Shown piece by piece: positions 7,467 to 14,885 of a stretch of 19,006 nt of DNA. Source of the stretch: Stagnihabitans sp038323315 (GTDB lineage: Bacteria; Pseudomonadota; Alphaproteobacteria; Rhodobacterales; Rhodobacteraceae). The position numbers and the translations under genes are program-made. The notes under the pieces were generated by a model. It saw only the letters and a program-made list of their open reading frames with translations, was not told the origin of the DNA and did not search any database. The stretch's first letter is position 1, and every line of letters begins with the position of its first letter. The stretch lies in NCBI GenBank assembly GCA_038323315.1, contig JBBQGU010000031.1, positions 1 to 19,006 on the forward strand, written 5' to 3'.

Positions 7467-10400
7467 TCAGGTTTTCAGCTTCAACGCGGCAAGCACCGCA
7501 AAGGGGTTGTCCGGGTCGATGGGTTTTTCCACGCGGGGCGGACGGGCCTCGTAGGTTTTCTTGGTGTCATCCTTGCGCGGGCCACGGTCGTTCCGCTCGG
7601 GGCGGTCAGATTTGCCGTCGAATTTCGGCTTGCTGCCTTCGTAGGGGCGGGATTCGCGGGGTTTGCCCTGGTTGGCGTTGTCGCGGCGGCCGTCTTGGCC
7701 CCGACGGTTGCCCTCAGGTCGGTTGCCCTCGGGGCGGTTGCCTTCAGTGCGGGGCGGGCGTGGGGTGTCTGTCGGCGCAGTTTCGGGGAGGGCTTCGGCA
7801 ACCGACGCACCCTCGGCGGCGGGGGCCGCCACGGCTGGAGCACGCGGCGGTCGCGGGGTACGGGGGCCGCGGTCGGGCTGGGGACTGCGCTCGGGGCGGG
7901 CGGGCCTTTCGCGGGGTCTGGGGGCCCAGGTAAATGTGTAGAACCCCTCCATCTCGGGGGGGGCCTCGGGGGCTGGTTCGGCTTCGGGTGGGGTCAGAGA
8001 CACCTCCTCGGGGACCGGATTGATCAGCGAGATTTCTTCGGGGACCGGGTTCAACGACACAGGTTCGGTCGGTTCTTCGACCTTGACAGGTGCGGGGGCC
8101 GCCTTGACCTTTATGCGTTCGCCCTTTTCACCGTTGTAACCCAGACCGGCCATCAGGCCGACGAACTGTTCCAGCGTCATGCCGGTGATCGACAGCATCT
8201 CGGGCGACGCCTCGAACCCGGCGCGACTGTCTTTGGTCCGCAACAGATCGGCCAGACGTTCCAGCATGTCGATGCGGATCGCGCGGGCACCGGCGGGGTG
8301 ATAGCCTGCCAGCGTGTAATGGCTGCGCGGTACTTCGGGCAGGTTGGGGATCGTCACGAGCCCCGGAGGCGGGCTTTCTGGGAAATCCTGCAAGCCGTTC
8401 CACAGCGACCACAGCACCAGACGCAGACGGGTGGCAGCGGGTTTCAGGAGGAGGGGCAGAAAGATCGTGAACTGACCGAACCGGACGCCATGCTTGCGCA
8501 GGGCAGAACGCGAGTCCTGATCCAGTTCCTTGACCCCATTGGTCACAGCGTCACGGGCCAAGACGCCCATCGCCTCGACCAGACGAAACGCAAAGCCGCG
8601 GGCTAGGCCCTGCAGCGTCTCGTCGCGGGCCATGGCCATCATCGGTTCGAACAACGCCGCAATCTTGCGGTCGATGAAGTGCTGGGCACGGCGGCGCACC
8701 TTGTCGGCGATGTCGGTGCCGACCTCGTCCTCGACAAACACCTCGACCTGCGGGCGGCTGGCTTCGCCACCCTTGACCAGCTTGCCGATGGCCGAGTTGC
8801 CCCACATCAACCCGCCTTGGGTGGTGAAGTCCATCTCGGTGTCGGGCGCGTTGTAGAACTTGTCCGCCAGCAGATGGAACTGCGGCTTCAGCGCCGCCAT
8901 GGCGGCCTGACGCAGGGTCGCCCCCTCGGCCCCCGTGCCATCCTGCTGGAAGCGGAATCCTTCCATACGCCCGACGAATTCGCCTTCGACGGTCACTTCG
9001 CCTTTGTCATTCACCTCGGCCACGAGGGTCTCCTTCTGCTTCAACCGCCGCATCAGGATGCTGGTGCGCCGGTCAACAAATCGTTGCGTCAAGGCGGCAT
9101 GAAGCGCGTCTGACAAGCGGTCTTCTACAGCGCGGGTTTCCTCGCGCCAATGGTTTTCGTCATCGACCCAACCATTGCGTTGCGCAACATAGGTCCAAGT
9201 GCGGATATAGGCCAGACGTTTTGAGATTGTGTCAATGTCGCCGCCCGGAATATCGATGCGCGCGACGGCTTTTCCCAGCCAATCGGAGGGGATTCGGGTC
9301 TGCGCGAGGCCGCGCCCGGTCAAAAAGTCGAAAAGCCGGGCCAGAAGGGTAAGGTGTTCGGTCTCGGACACTGAGCGGAAATCCGGCACGCGGCAGACAT
9401 CCCACAACAGTTGCACGCGTTGCGGGCTGGTCAAACGGTCGGCCACGTCGGGCTGGGCGCTAAGCGCCTTCAGCGCCAGCACGTCATCGGCGTCGCGGGC
9501 GCGTGACAGCCAGGGGTCGGAGGTGGGGGATTCCAGGCTGCGGATCAGCTTGGGCGCGCTGCCGAATTCGAGGTAGGCATTGCGCCATTGCAGCTTGCGC
9601 ACGGGTTCAAAGGTATGAGTTTCGATCGCCTCGATCTCATCCTCGTCAAAGGGCCGCGCCTCGCCGGTGGTGCCGAAGGTGCCGTTGACGATGTGCCTGC
9701 CAGCCCGTCCGGCGATCTGGCCCAGTTCCTGCGGGTATAGGGCGCGCATCCGGCGGCCGTCGAATTTGGCCATCGAGGAGAAGGCGACATGCTTGATGTC
9801 GAGGTTGAGCCCCATGCCGATGGCATCTGTGGCGACGAGGTAGTCCACATCGCCGTTCTGGTACATGGCGACCTGGGCATTCCGCGTTCGGGGACTTAAA
9901 GCGCCCATCACAACGGCGCAACCGCCCTTGGTGCGGCGGATCAGTTCGGCGATGGCATAGACATTATCAACCGAAAAGCCGACAATCGCGCTGCGTTCGG
10001 GCATCCGGCTTATCTTTTTCGCACCTGTATAGGTCAGGGTCGACAGGCGTTCGCGTTTCACGAACTGCACGCCGGGGATCAGGCCCGCGATTGCGGGGCG
10101 CATGGTGTCGGAGCCCAGAAACAGCGTCTCGATCAACCCCCGCGCCCGCAGCAGACGGTCGGTGAAGACATGGCCGCGCTCGGGGTCGCCGCACAGCTGA
10201 ATCTCGTCCACCGCCAGAAAGTCCATGCCGATGTCCATGGGCATCGCCTCGACCGTGCAGACGTAATAGGTGGCGCGCGGCGGCAGAATGCGTTCCTCGC
10301 CGGTGATCAGGGCCACGACCGACGGGCCGCGTTGGGCAACCACGCGATCATAAACCTCACGCGCGAGCAGGCGCAGCGGCAGGCCGATGATGCCGGTGCG

Positions 10401-10499
10401 GTGGCCCAGCATGCGTTCGATGGCAAAATGGGTCTTGCCGGTATTGGTGGGGCCAAGCACAGCCGTGACCCGGCCCGCAAGGCGCGCATTCACATCCAT
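7467..10499 (-). CDS. SUV3-like superfamily 2 RNA/DNA helicase with long disordered basic tail
   Basis: ATP-dependent helicase similar to SUV3, the mitochondrial degradosome helicase. Numbering from the ATG at 10499 (a TTG lies directly before it), 1010 aa: Walker A GPTNTGKTH (16-24), DEIQ box (98-101), LFLGSDT (126-132), ATDAIGMGLNLD (223-234) and the arginine-finger motif QIAGRAGR (261-268). A helical SUV3-type C-terminal region extends to about 770. The rest is low-complexity: acidic/proline-rich with a repeated NPVPEE(I/V)SL (about 800-830), then Arg/Pro/Gly-rich with a triple RPEGN repeat, ending in NPFAVLAALKLKT. This tail may bind RNA or RNase partners, as in degradosome scaffolds; that is inference. 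AAGG lies about 10 bases upstream, overlapping the TPR gene's stop. The S4 gene follows without a gap. Confidence 0.93.
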   Translation of the reverse strand: MDVNARLAGRVTAVLGPTNTGKTHFAIERMLGHRTGIIGLPLRLLAREVYDRVVAQRGPSVVALITGEERILPPRATYYVCTVEAMPMDIGMDFLAVDEIQLCGDPERGHVFTDRLLRARGLIETLFLGSDTMRPAIAGLIPGVQFVKRERLSTLTYTGAKKISRMPERSAIVGFSVDNVYAIAELIRRTKGGCAVVMGALSPRTRNAQVAMYQNGDVDYLVATDAIGMGLNLDIKHVAFSSMAKFDGRRMRALYPQELGQIAGRAGRHIVNGTFGTTGEARPFDEDEIEAIETHTFEPVRKLQWRNAYLEFGSAPKLIRSLESPTSDPWLSRARDADDVLALKALSAQPDVADRLTSPQRVQLLWDVCRVPDFRSVSETEHLTLLARLFDFLTGRGLAQTRIPSDWLGKAVARIDIPGGDIDTISKRLAYIRTWTYVAQRNGWVDDENHWREETRAVEDRLSDALHAALTQRFVDRRTSILMRRLKQKETLVAEVNDKGEVTVEGEFVGRMEGFRFQQDGTGAEGATLRQAAMAALKPQFHLLADKFYNAPDTEMDFTTQGGLMWGNSAIGKLVKGGEASRPQVEVFVEDEVGTDIADKVRRRAQHFIDRKIAALFEPMMAMARDETLQGLARGFAFRLVEAMGVLARDAVTNGVKELDQDSRSALRKHGVRFGQFTIFLPLLLKPAATRLRLVLWSLWNGLQDFPESPPPGLVTIPNLPEVPRSHYTLAGYHPAGARAIRIDMLERLADLLRTKDSRAGFEASPEMLSITGMTLEQFVGLMAGLGYNGEKGERIKVKAAPAPVKVEEPTEPVSLNPVPEEISLINPVPEEVSLTPPEAEPAPEAPPEMEGFYTFTWAPRPRERPARPERSPQPDRGPRTPRPPRAPAVAAPAAEGASVAEALPETAPTDTPRPPRTEGNRPEGNRPEGNRRGQDGRRDNANQGKPRESRPYEGSKPKFDGKSDRPERNDRGPRKDDTKKTYEARPPRVEKPIDPDNPFAVLAALKLKT
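7705..7749 (-). repeat. 15-bp tandem repeat in the helicase tail (RPEGN units)
   Basis: Three adjacent 15-base units (7705-7719, 7720-7734, 7735-7749) share CGGTTGCC at their plus-strand start and encode the EGNRP repeat of the helicase's basic tail on the minus strand. They differ at a few positions. Confidence 0.75.
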
Positions 10500-10508
10500 C
10501 AATCTGCC

Positions 10509-11060
10509 TTAAAGGTTCTGCCCGCCCAGACTGGTTTCCAGCCGCTTAACGGCGTCTATTATATCCGGCATGTGCGGATTGATAGCCAGCGCTGCCTTGA
10601 ACACCTCCAATGCCTTGGCGGGTTCGTCCAACTGTTCGAATATCGCGCCAAGGCCGGACAGTGCCCCGAAATGGCGTGGGTTCAGCGTCAGGGTTTTGGC
10701 GATGTCACTGACCGAGGGGCCAAGGTCGCCGCTTTGGTAATAGGCGGTCGCGCGGGCGTTGTAACCTTCGGCAAAGTCGGGCGCATGGTCGATCAGGGCG
10801 GTGAAATGCTGGATTGCCAGTTGCGGCATCCCAATGGCCATCGCATCGCGGCCACGTTTCAGTAAAAGGTCCATCGCAGGCGAGCCGGATTTCGACCATT
10901 CGATCCAGATATTGTCGGTGATCTGGCCCGCCTCGACATCCGTGGCGGTCTGCAATTGCTGGAAAAGATCGTCCAGCCGGGCTGTATCTGCCCATGCAGG
11001 TGTGCCCATCAACATAAATGCCGCAAGGATACAGTTGTGCAGGGCGCTTATGGCTTTCAT
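10509..11060 (-). CDS. Secreted/periplasmic TPR-repeat protein
   Basis: 183 aa from the ATG at 11060 (MKAISALHN...). This start gives a clear signal peptide: basic N-terminus, hydrophobic CILAAFMLMG and an AWA-D cleavage site at about 25/26. A longer version from a TTG at 11078 adds six residues before the signal and is less likely. The mature part holds three tetratricopeptide repeats, roughly 70-168, with typical YNARATAYYQSGD, ALSGLGAIFEQLDEPAKALE and AALAINPH segments. TPRs are protein-docking modules; the partner is unknown. Its stop lies 9 bases from the helicase start, so the two genes are probably cotranscribed, though one product is exported and the other is cytoplasmic. It is divergent from the SCP2 gene, with 63 bases between. 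Confidence 0.87.
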   Translation of the reverse strand: MKAISALHNCILAAFMLMGTPAWADTARLDDLFQQLQTATDVEAGQITDNIWIEWSKSGSPAMDLLLKRGRDAMAIGMPQLAIQHFTALIDHAPDFAEGYNARATAYYQSGDLGPSVSDIAKTLTLNPRHFGALSGLGAIFEQLDEPAKALEVFKAALAINPHMPDIIDAVKRLETSLGGQNL

Positions 11061-11123
11061 AACGGAAGGGTAGCGCAACTGTGGAAAAAGACCAGTGGCG
11101 GCAGATCACGAAAGGGACAGCGG

Positions 11124-11411
11124 ATGAGCAAGGTCATAGAGACGGCGGTAGAGTTGCTGGCAGCCAAGCTGTCGGGCGGGTTTGACGGGGTGGCAAAGTT
11201 TGTCATTCCGGGCGAGGGGGCGATCATGCTGGACGGCGCGGGCGTGCGCGCGGGCGACGAGGAGGCCGAGGTGACGCTGACCGCCTCGTCCGAGGTGTTT
11301 CGGGAGTTGCTGTCGGGCGACCTGTCCGCCGCCAGCGCCTTCATGTCCGGCAAGTTGACCGTGGACGGCTCGATGGGGCTGGCGATGAAGCTGGGGCAGG
11401 TGCTGGGGTGA
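11124..11411 (+). CDS. SCP2 sterol-binding-domain protein
   Basis: 95-aa stand-alone SCP2 (sterol carrier protein 2) domain, a hydrophobic-tunnel fold that binds lipids or fatty acyl groups. The family pattern is clear: AAKLSGGFDGVAKFVIPGEG, EAEVTLTASSEVFRELLSGD (about 49-68) and then AFMSGKLTVDGSMGLAMKL. The size matches single-domain bacterial SCP2 proteins. The ATG at 11124 has GGGA 6 bases upstream; an open frame further upstream overlaps the divergent TPR gene and is not needed. The TGA overlaps the GTG of the hydrolase gene (GTGA), so the two are translationally coupled. A role in lipid binding or delivery to the hydrolase is inferred from this pairing only. Confidence 0.92.
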   Translation: MSKVIETAVELLAAKLSGGFDGVAKFVIPGEGAIMLDGAGVRAGDEEAEVTLTASSEVFRELLSGDLSAASAFMSGKLTVDGSMGLAMKLGQVLG

Positions 11412-12340
11412 TTGCGCCCTATTACGGCGATGTGGCGGATGGCCCGGCGGACGGGCGGGCGCTGTGGCTGACCACGACAGACGGTGTGCGGATCCGGGTG
11501 GCGATCTGGAATGCGGGCGGTGCGCGCGGAACGGTGTTCGTGCTGCCGGGGCGGACCGAATATGTCGAGAAATATGGCCGGACTGCCGTCGATCTGGCGG
11601 CAGCAGGTTATGCCGTCATGTCGGTTGATTGGCGCGGTCAAGGGCTGTCGGACCGGGCCTTGGCTGACCGGATGGTGGGCCATGTGACGGCTTTTGCGGA
11701 ATATCAACGGGATATGGACGCGCTGTTGCTGTGTGCCACAACACAAGACCTGGCCAAGCCGTGGTACCTGATGCCGCATTCCATGGGCGGCTGCATCGGT
11801 CTGCGGTCCTTGATGCGCGGCCTGCCGTTTCACGCCGCGGCCTTTTCCGCGCCGATGTGGGGGATCTTGATGGCCGATTACCTGAGGCCCGTGGCGCAGA
11901 TGCTGACCAGCGCCGCGCGCTGGTTCGACTTTCAGCACCGCCATGCGCTCAGCACCAATGGCCAAAGCTATGTCCTGACAGCGCCCTTTGACGGCAACAC
12001 CCTGACCCGCGACCCCGACATGTGGGCCTATATGCGCGAACAATGCGCCGCATACCCAGGTCTCGCCTTGGGCGGGCCGTCCTATGGCTGGCTGAGGGCC
12101 GCCATGGACGAATGCGCCGCCTTGCGGGCGTTGCCGTCGCCTGCGGTCCCGACGATCTGCGCCTTGGGAACCGAAGAAAAGGTCATCGATATCCGCCCGG
12201 TACTGGCGCGGATGGCGACGTGGCCACAGGGTCGGCTGGAGATGTATGACGCGGCCGAACACGAGGTGCTGATGGAGGTGCCTGCGACACGGGCGGCGTT
12301 CACTGCCAGCGCGGTCAAGCTGTTCGCCGAACACGCCTGA
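11408..12340 (+). CDS. Alpha/beta hydrolase, lysophospholipase/monoacylglycerol lipase type
   Basis: 310 aa serine hydrolase of the PldB/monoglyceride-lipase group. Seen: VFVLPGRTEYVEKYGR (43-58, oxyanion-hole strand and the family's typical GRTEY-EKY), DWRGQGLSDR (74-83), the nucleophile elbow HSMGG with S125 (PHSMGG instead of GHSMGG) and the C-terminal histidine H285 in EHEVLME. The expected acid position in LGTEEKVID reads Glu (E257) where many relatives have Asp; Glu can serve, so activity is still expected. There is no signal peptide, so it is probably cytoplasmic and acts on acylglycerols or lysophospholipids. It starts at GTG, overlapping the SCP2 stop. It converges on the Anbu operon, 32 bases away, with no visible terminator between. 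Confidence 0.9.
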   Translation: MIAPYYGDVADGPADGRALWLTTTDGVRIRVAIWNAGGARGTVFVLPGRTEYVEKYGRTAVDLAAAGYAVMSVDWRGQGLSDRALADRMVGHVTAFAEYQRDMDALLLCATTQDLAKPWYLMPHSMGGCIGLRSLMRGLPFHAAAFSAPMWGILMADYLRPVAQMLTSAARWFDFQHRHALSTNGQSYVLTAPFDGNTLTRDPDMWAYMREQCAAYPGLALGGPSYGWLRAAMDECAALRALPSPAVPTICALGTEEKVIDIRPVLARMATWPQGRLEMYDAAEHEVLMEVPATRAAFTASAVKLFAEHA

Positions 12341-12372
12341 CAGCGTCATACTCGCTTAAACACTCATCTTGC

Positions 12373-13095
12373 TTACAGCTTGATCTGCGAAAACCCGTCG
12401 CGCAGGGCGCCGCTCCACGCCTCGCTCATGGCGCGAAAACGGCCGTCGCCCGCCTCGATCCGACGGCGCATCGTCACCTTGCAGGCGTCTTTCTCGATCA
12501 CGCACAGGTCCAGCGGCATCCCCACCGACAGGTTCGACCGCAACGTCGAATCCATCGACAGCAGAACCGCCTTTTGGCCATCCTCCAGCGAGGTTGTGCG
12601 TTTCATCACCCGGTCCAGAATCGGTTTGCCGTATTTATGCTCGCCGATCTGCAAAAACGGCGTGTCCTCGGTTGCTTCGATGAAATTGCCTTCGGGATAG
12701 ATCAGGAATAGCCGCATCTCGCCGCCCCGCCGCTGGCCACACACGATCATCGAGGCGTTCACGCCCTGGCCCTGCGACATCTTTTCATCCACCTCAACCC
12801 GCACCGTCGCCAGCATGTCGCCAATGATATGGGCGACCTTCAGCATGGAGGGCGCCTTCAGGATCGAGGTGGTCTCGCTGGCGTCGGGCGCCCCAATGGC
12901 ATCCTTCAGCCGTGCCAAAGTGGTTTGAGTGACCGAAAGCGATCCCGCCGTCAGGATCACGATCACCCGTTCGCCGGGGTCTTCGAAAAAGAACATCTTG
13001 CGATAGGTCGATATGTTGTCCAGGCCCGCATTGGTGCGGGTGTCGGACAGCATCACCATGCCCTCGTTCAGCAAGAGGCCAACGCAATAGGTCAT
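12373..13095 (-). CDS. Anbu, bacterial proteasome-like peptidase
   Basis: 240 aa member of the Anbu (ancestral beta subunit) family of Ntn-hydrolases, related to HslV and proteasome beta subunits and known to assemble into open, helical-ring oligomers. The sequence begins Met-Thr: after Met removal the N-terminal Thr1 is the expected nucleophile, with D17 (in MLSDTRTNAG) and K32 (in STYRKMF) at the positions of the conserved proteasomal Asp17 and Lys33. There is no propeptide. LTAGSLSVTQT (near residue 50) matches the GSL turn of the fold. AAGGGAG lies about 8 bases before the ATG. It is last of a four-gene operon, 27 bases after the transglutaminase-like gene. Robust peptidase activity has been hard to show for this family in the literature, so the substrate is open. 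Confidence 0.93.
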   Translation of the reverse strand: MTYCVGLLLNEGMVMLSDTRTNAGLDNISTYRKMFFFEDPGERVIVILTAGSLSVTQTTLARLKDAIGAPDASETTSILKAPSMLKVAHIIGDMLATVRVEVDEKMSQGQGVNASMIVCGQRRGGEMRLFLIYPEGNFIEATEDTPFLQIGEHKYGKPILDRVMKRTTSLEDGQKAVLLSMDSTLRSNLSVGMPLDLCVIEKDACKVTMRRRIEAGDGRFRAMSEAWSGALRDGFSQIKL

Positions 13096-13122
13096 CCCTG
13101 AATCTCCCTTAGGGCGGCGACC

Positions 13123-13932
13123 CTATTGCTGCACGGATTGAACTGCAACCTGTACCGTCAGACTTTCTGTGCCGGTCGACCGGGCCGAGCCGCGGATCGG
13201 CGCTGCATCTTGGGCGTCCATGCCCGACCCCAACCGGATATAGCGGTCATCGGGGCAGCAGCGGTTCGCGGCGTCAAAGCCGACCCAGCCAAGGCCCGGC
13301 AGGTGCAGTTCGGCCCAGGCGTGCGCCGCCTCGTGTGCCGTCTCGTCGGGACCGGCGAACAGATAACCCGAGACATAGCGCGCGGGAATGCCCGCCGCCC
13401 GCGCCACGGCGGACATGATATGGGCGTGGTCCTGACAGACGCCCTCGCCTTGCGCCAAAGCCTCGGCTGCCGTGGTCTTGGCATGGGTGACGCCGGGTTT
13501 ATAGGCGACCGTGTCGGCCACGGCCTGCATCAGGGCATGGGCGGCGGACAGGCGGTCGGGGGCTTCGTCCGCAACCCTGGACAGTTCCATCAAAGGCGCG
13601 TCCAGCCACGTCGCGGGGCTTGCGCGCAGATAGCATTCGGGCGGCACCATCTCGCGGTGACCGCGCAGCACGCCGGCCAGATCGGTTGTCTGCACCAGGC
13701 CCGACACCCGCACCTCGATCTGTGAGACCGGGCCCTTGACCACCCAAGCCTCGATCCAGTCGCCCGCCCCGTCGCGGAACACCGAGCCTTGGGCACCGTC
13801 CGGCACCAGAACCGACCAGTCCACCACCTTTTGCCCGTCGAACACCGACGGCGTCAGGCGAAAGCTTTGCACGATGCCGCGCACGGCACGGTCATAGCTG
13901 TAAACCGTCACATGATCGACCTTCAGCAGCAT
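13123..13932 (-). CDS. Transglutaminase-like cysteine peptidase (Anbu operon)
   Basis: 269 aa. The N-terminal beta-rich domain (about 1-100, starting LLKVDHVTVYSYDRAVRG) is the usual bacterial transglutaminase N-domain. The papain-like core follows with a complete Cys-His-Asp triad: C166 in GEGVCQDHAHIM, H204 in AAHAWAELHLPGLGW and D220 in GFDAAN. Members of this family usually act as peptidases or amidases rather than cross-linkers. No signal peptide or membrane helix is visible, so a cytoplasmic location is likely. Its ATG overlaps the TGA of the alpha-E gene by one base (TGATG), indicating tight coupling. In the predicted system it could cleave or transfer peptide linkages made by the ATP-grasp; that is inference from comparative genomics. 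Confidence 0.92.
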   Translation of the reverse strand: MLLKVDHVTVYSYDRAVRGIVQSFRLTPSVFDGQKVVDWSVLVPDGAQGSVFRDGAGDWIEAWVVKGPVSQIEVRVSGLVQTTDLAGVLRGHREMVPPECYLRASPATWLDAPLMELSRVADEAPDRLSAAHALMQAVADTVAYKPGVTHAKTTAAEALAQGEGVCQDHAHIMSAVARAAGIPARYVSGYLFAGPDETAHEAAHAWAELHLPGLGWVGFDAANRCCPDDRYIRLGSGMDAQDAAPIRGSARSTGTESLTVQVAVQSVQQ

Positions 13933-14882
13933 CAGCGCATATCCCCGCTTAAATAGGATTCGTGGATACTATGGGCGATATCCGCCGTCAGGCCAATGAA
14001 CCGCGTCAGAAACTCGTGCAACCCCTCTTCGAATATCGAGGTGGGCGACGCGCCTTCCAGCATGAACAGCAGTTCCGTCGCCCGCGTCTGGGCCGGTGTG
14101 ACGGTGCCGTACATCTTGGCCAGCCGCGACAGGTGGTTGTTGGCCCCCGCCACGCAGGTGATCAGGGCGCGCGGGCATTGCGGGTTCAGGATCAGGAAAT
14201 CGGCAATCTTGGACGCCGTCAGTTCGCCGCCATAGGCCCAGTGGAACGCCCGGTTGGCCCCCAGCGCCCGCAGCATCATCATCCATTGGTCATTGTCGGC
14301 CCCCGACCCCACATAGGTCGCGCGCGGCAGCAGGACGTAGTATTTCACATCCATCAGCCGCGCCGTGGCATCGCCGCGTTCCAGATAATAGCCAAGATTC
14401 AAGAAGTTATAGCCGTCGCCGCGCAACAGGGTGGCATCTATCGCACCGCGCACCATGGCGCAATGCTTCATCGTCCAGTCGGTCAGCCGCGAGAATTCCA
14501 ACTCGCCGCGGGGCGTCTGTTCGATCTGGCGGATTTCCTGAAAGGCGGTGTTCAGCGCGTCCCAGACCTGACTGGTCAGGGCGGTGCGGACGATCCGGCC
14601 ATTTTCGCGGGCGGACGTGATGCAGGACGCCACCGAGGACGGGTTGTCGCGGTCAAAGAACAGAAAGCTTTCGATGTTGCACTGCACCGGCACGCCGTAT
14701 TTCGCGCCAAAGGCCCGCGCCGTGCCGGTCGACCGCAGCAGGCTGTCCCATTCGTTGCGGTACCCCTGCTCGGTCGGCAGCAAGGATATGCGCGCGCCCA
14801 CCTCCAGCAGACGCGCGGCGGTTTCGGCCCGCTCCATATAGCGGGCGATCCAGTACAGGTTGTCGGCAGTCCTAGACAGCAT
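13932..14882 (-). CDS. Alpha-E domain protein (DUF403)
   Basis: 316 aa, mostly alpha-helical, with the family's signature start LSRTADNLYWIARYMERAE (2-20) and later GYLERGDATARLMDVKYY and LTCDW-like LSRLTDWTMKH segments. The alpha-E family is named for conserved glutamates in helical repeats. It has no established biochemical activity but is nearly always encoded next to a circularly permuted ATP-grasp and a transglutaminase, sometimes fused to them. The ATG begins 3 bases after the ATP-grasp stop (TAA-CAG-ATG), and the stop overlaps the next start. It is likely a structural or substrate-presenting partner of the ATP-grasp. Confidence 0.92.
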   Translation of the reverse strand: MLSRTADNLYWIARYMERAETAARLLEVGARISLLPTEQGYRNEWDSLLRSTGTARAFGAKYGVPVQCNIESFLFFDRDNPSSVASCITSARENGRIVRTALTSQVWDALNTAFQEIRQIEQTPRGELEFSRLTDWTMKHCAMVRGAIDATLLRGDGYNFLNLGYYLERGDATARLMDVKYYVLLPRATYVGSGADNDQWMMMLRALGANRAFHWAYGGELTASKIADFLILNPQCPRALITCVAGANNHLSRLAKMYGTVTPAQTRATELLFMLEGASPTSIFEEGLHEFLTRFIGLTADIAHSIHESYLSGDMR

Positions 14883-14885
14883 CTG

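Noticed and set aside
11057..12349. 430-codon minus-strand frame opposite the SCP2 and hydrolase genes.
   Set aside because: Antisense shadow of two clearly recognised, coupled genes.
12341..12372. Possible bidirectional terminator between the hydrolase and Anbu genes.
   Set aside because: The 32-base gap contains no inverted repeat of useful length or T-run.
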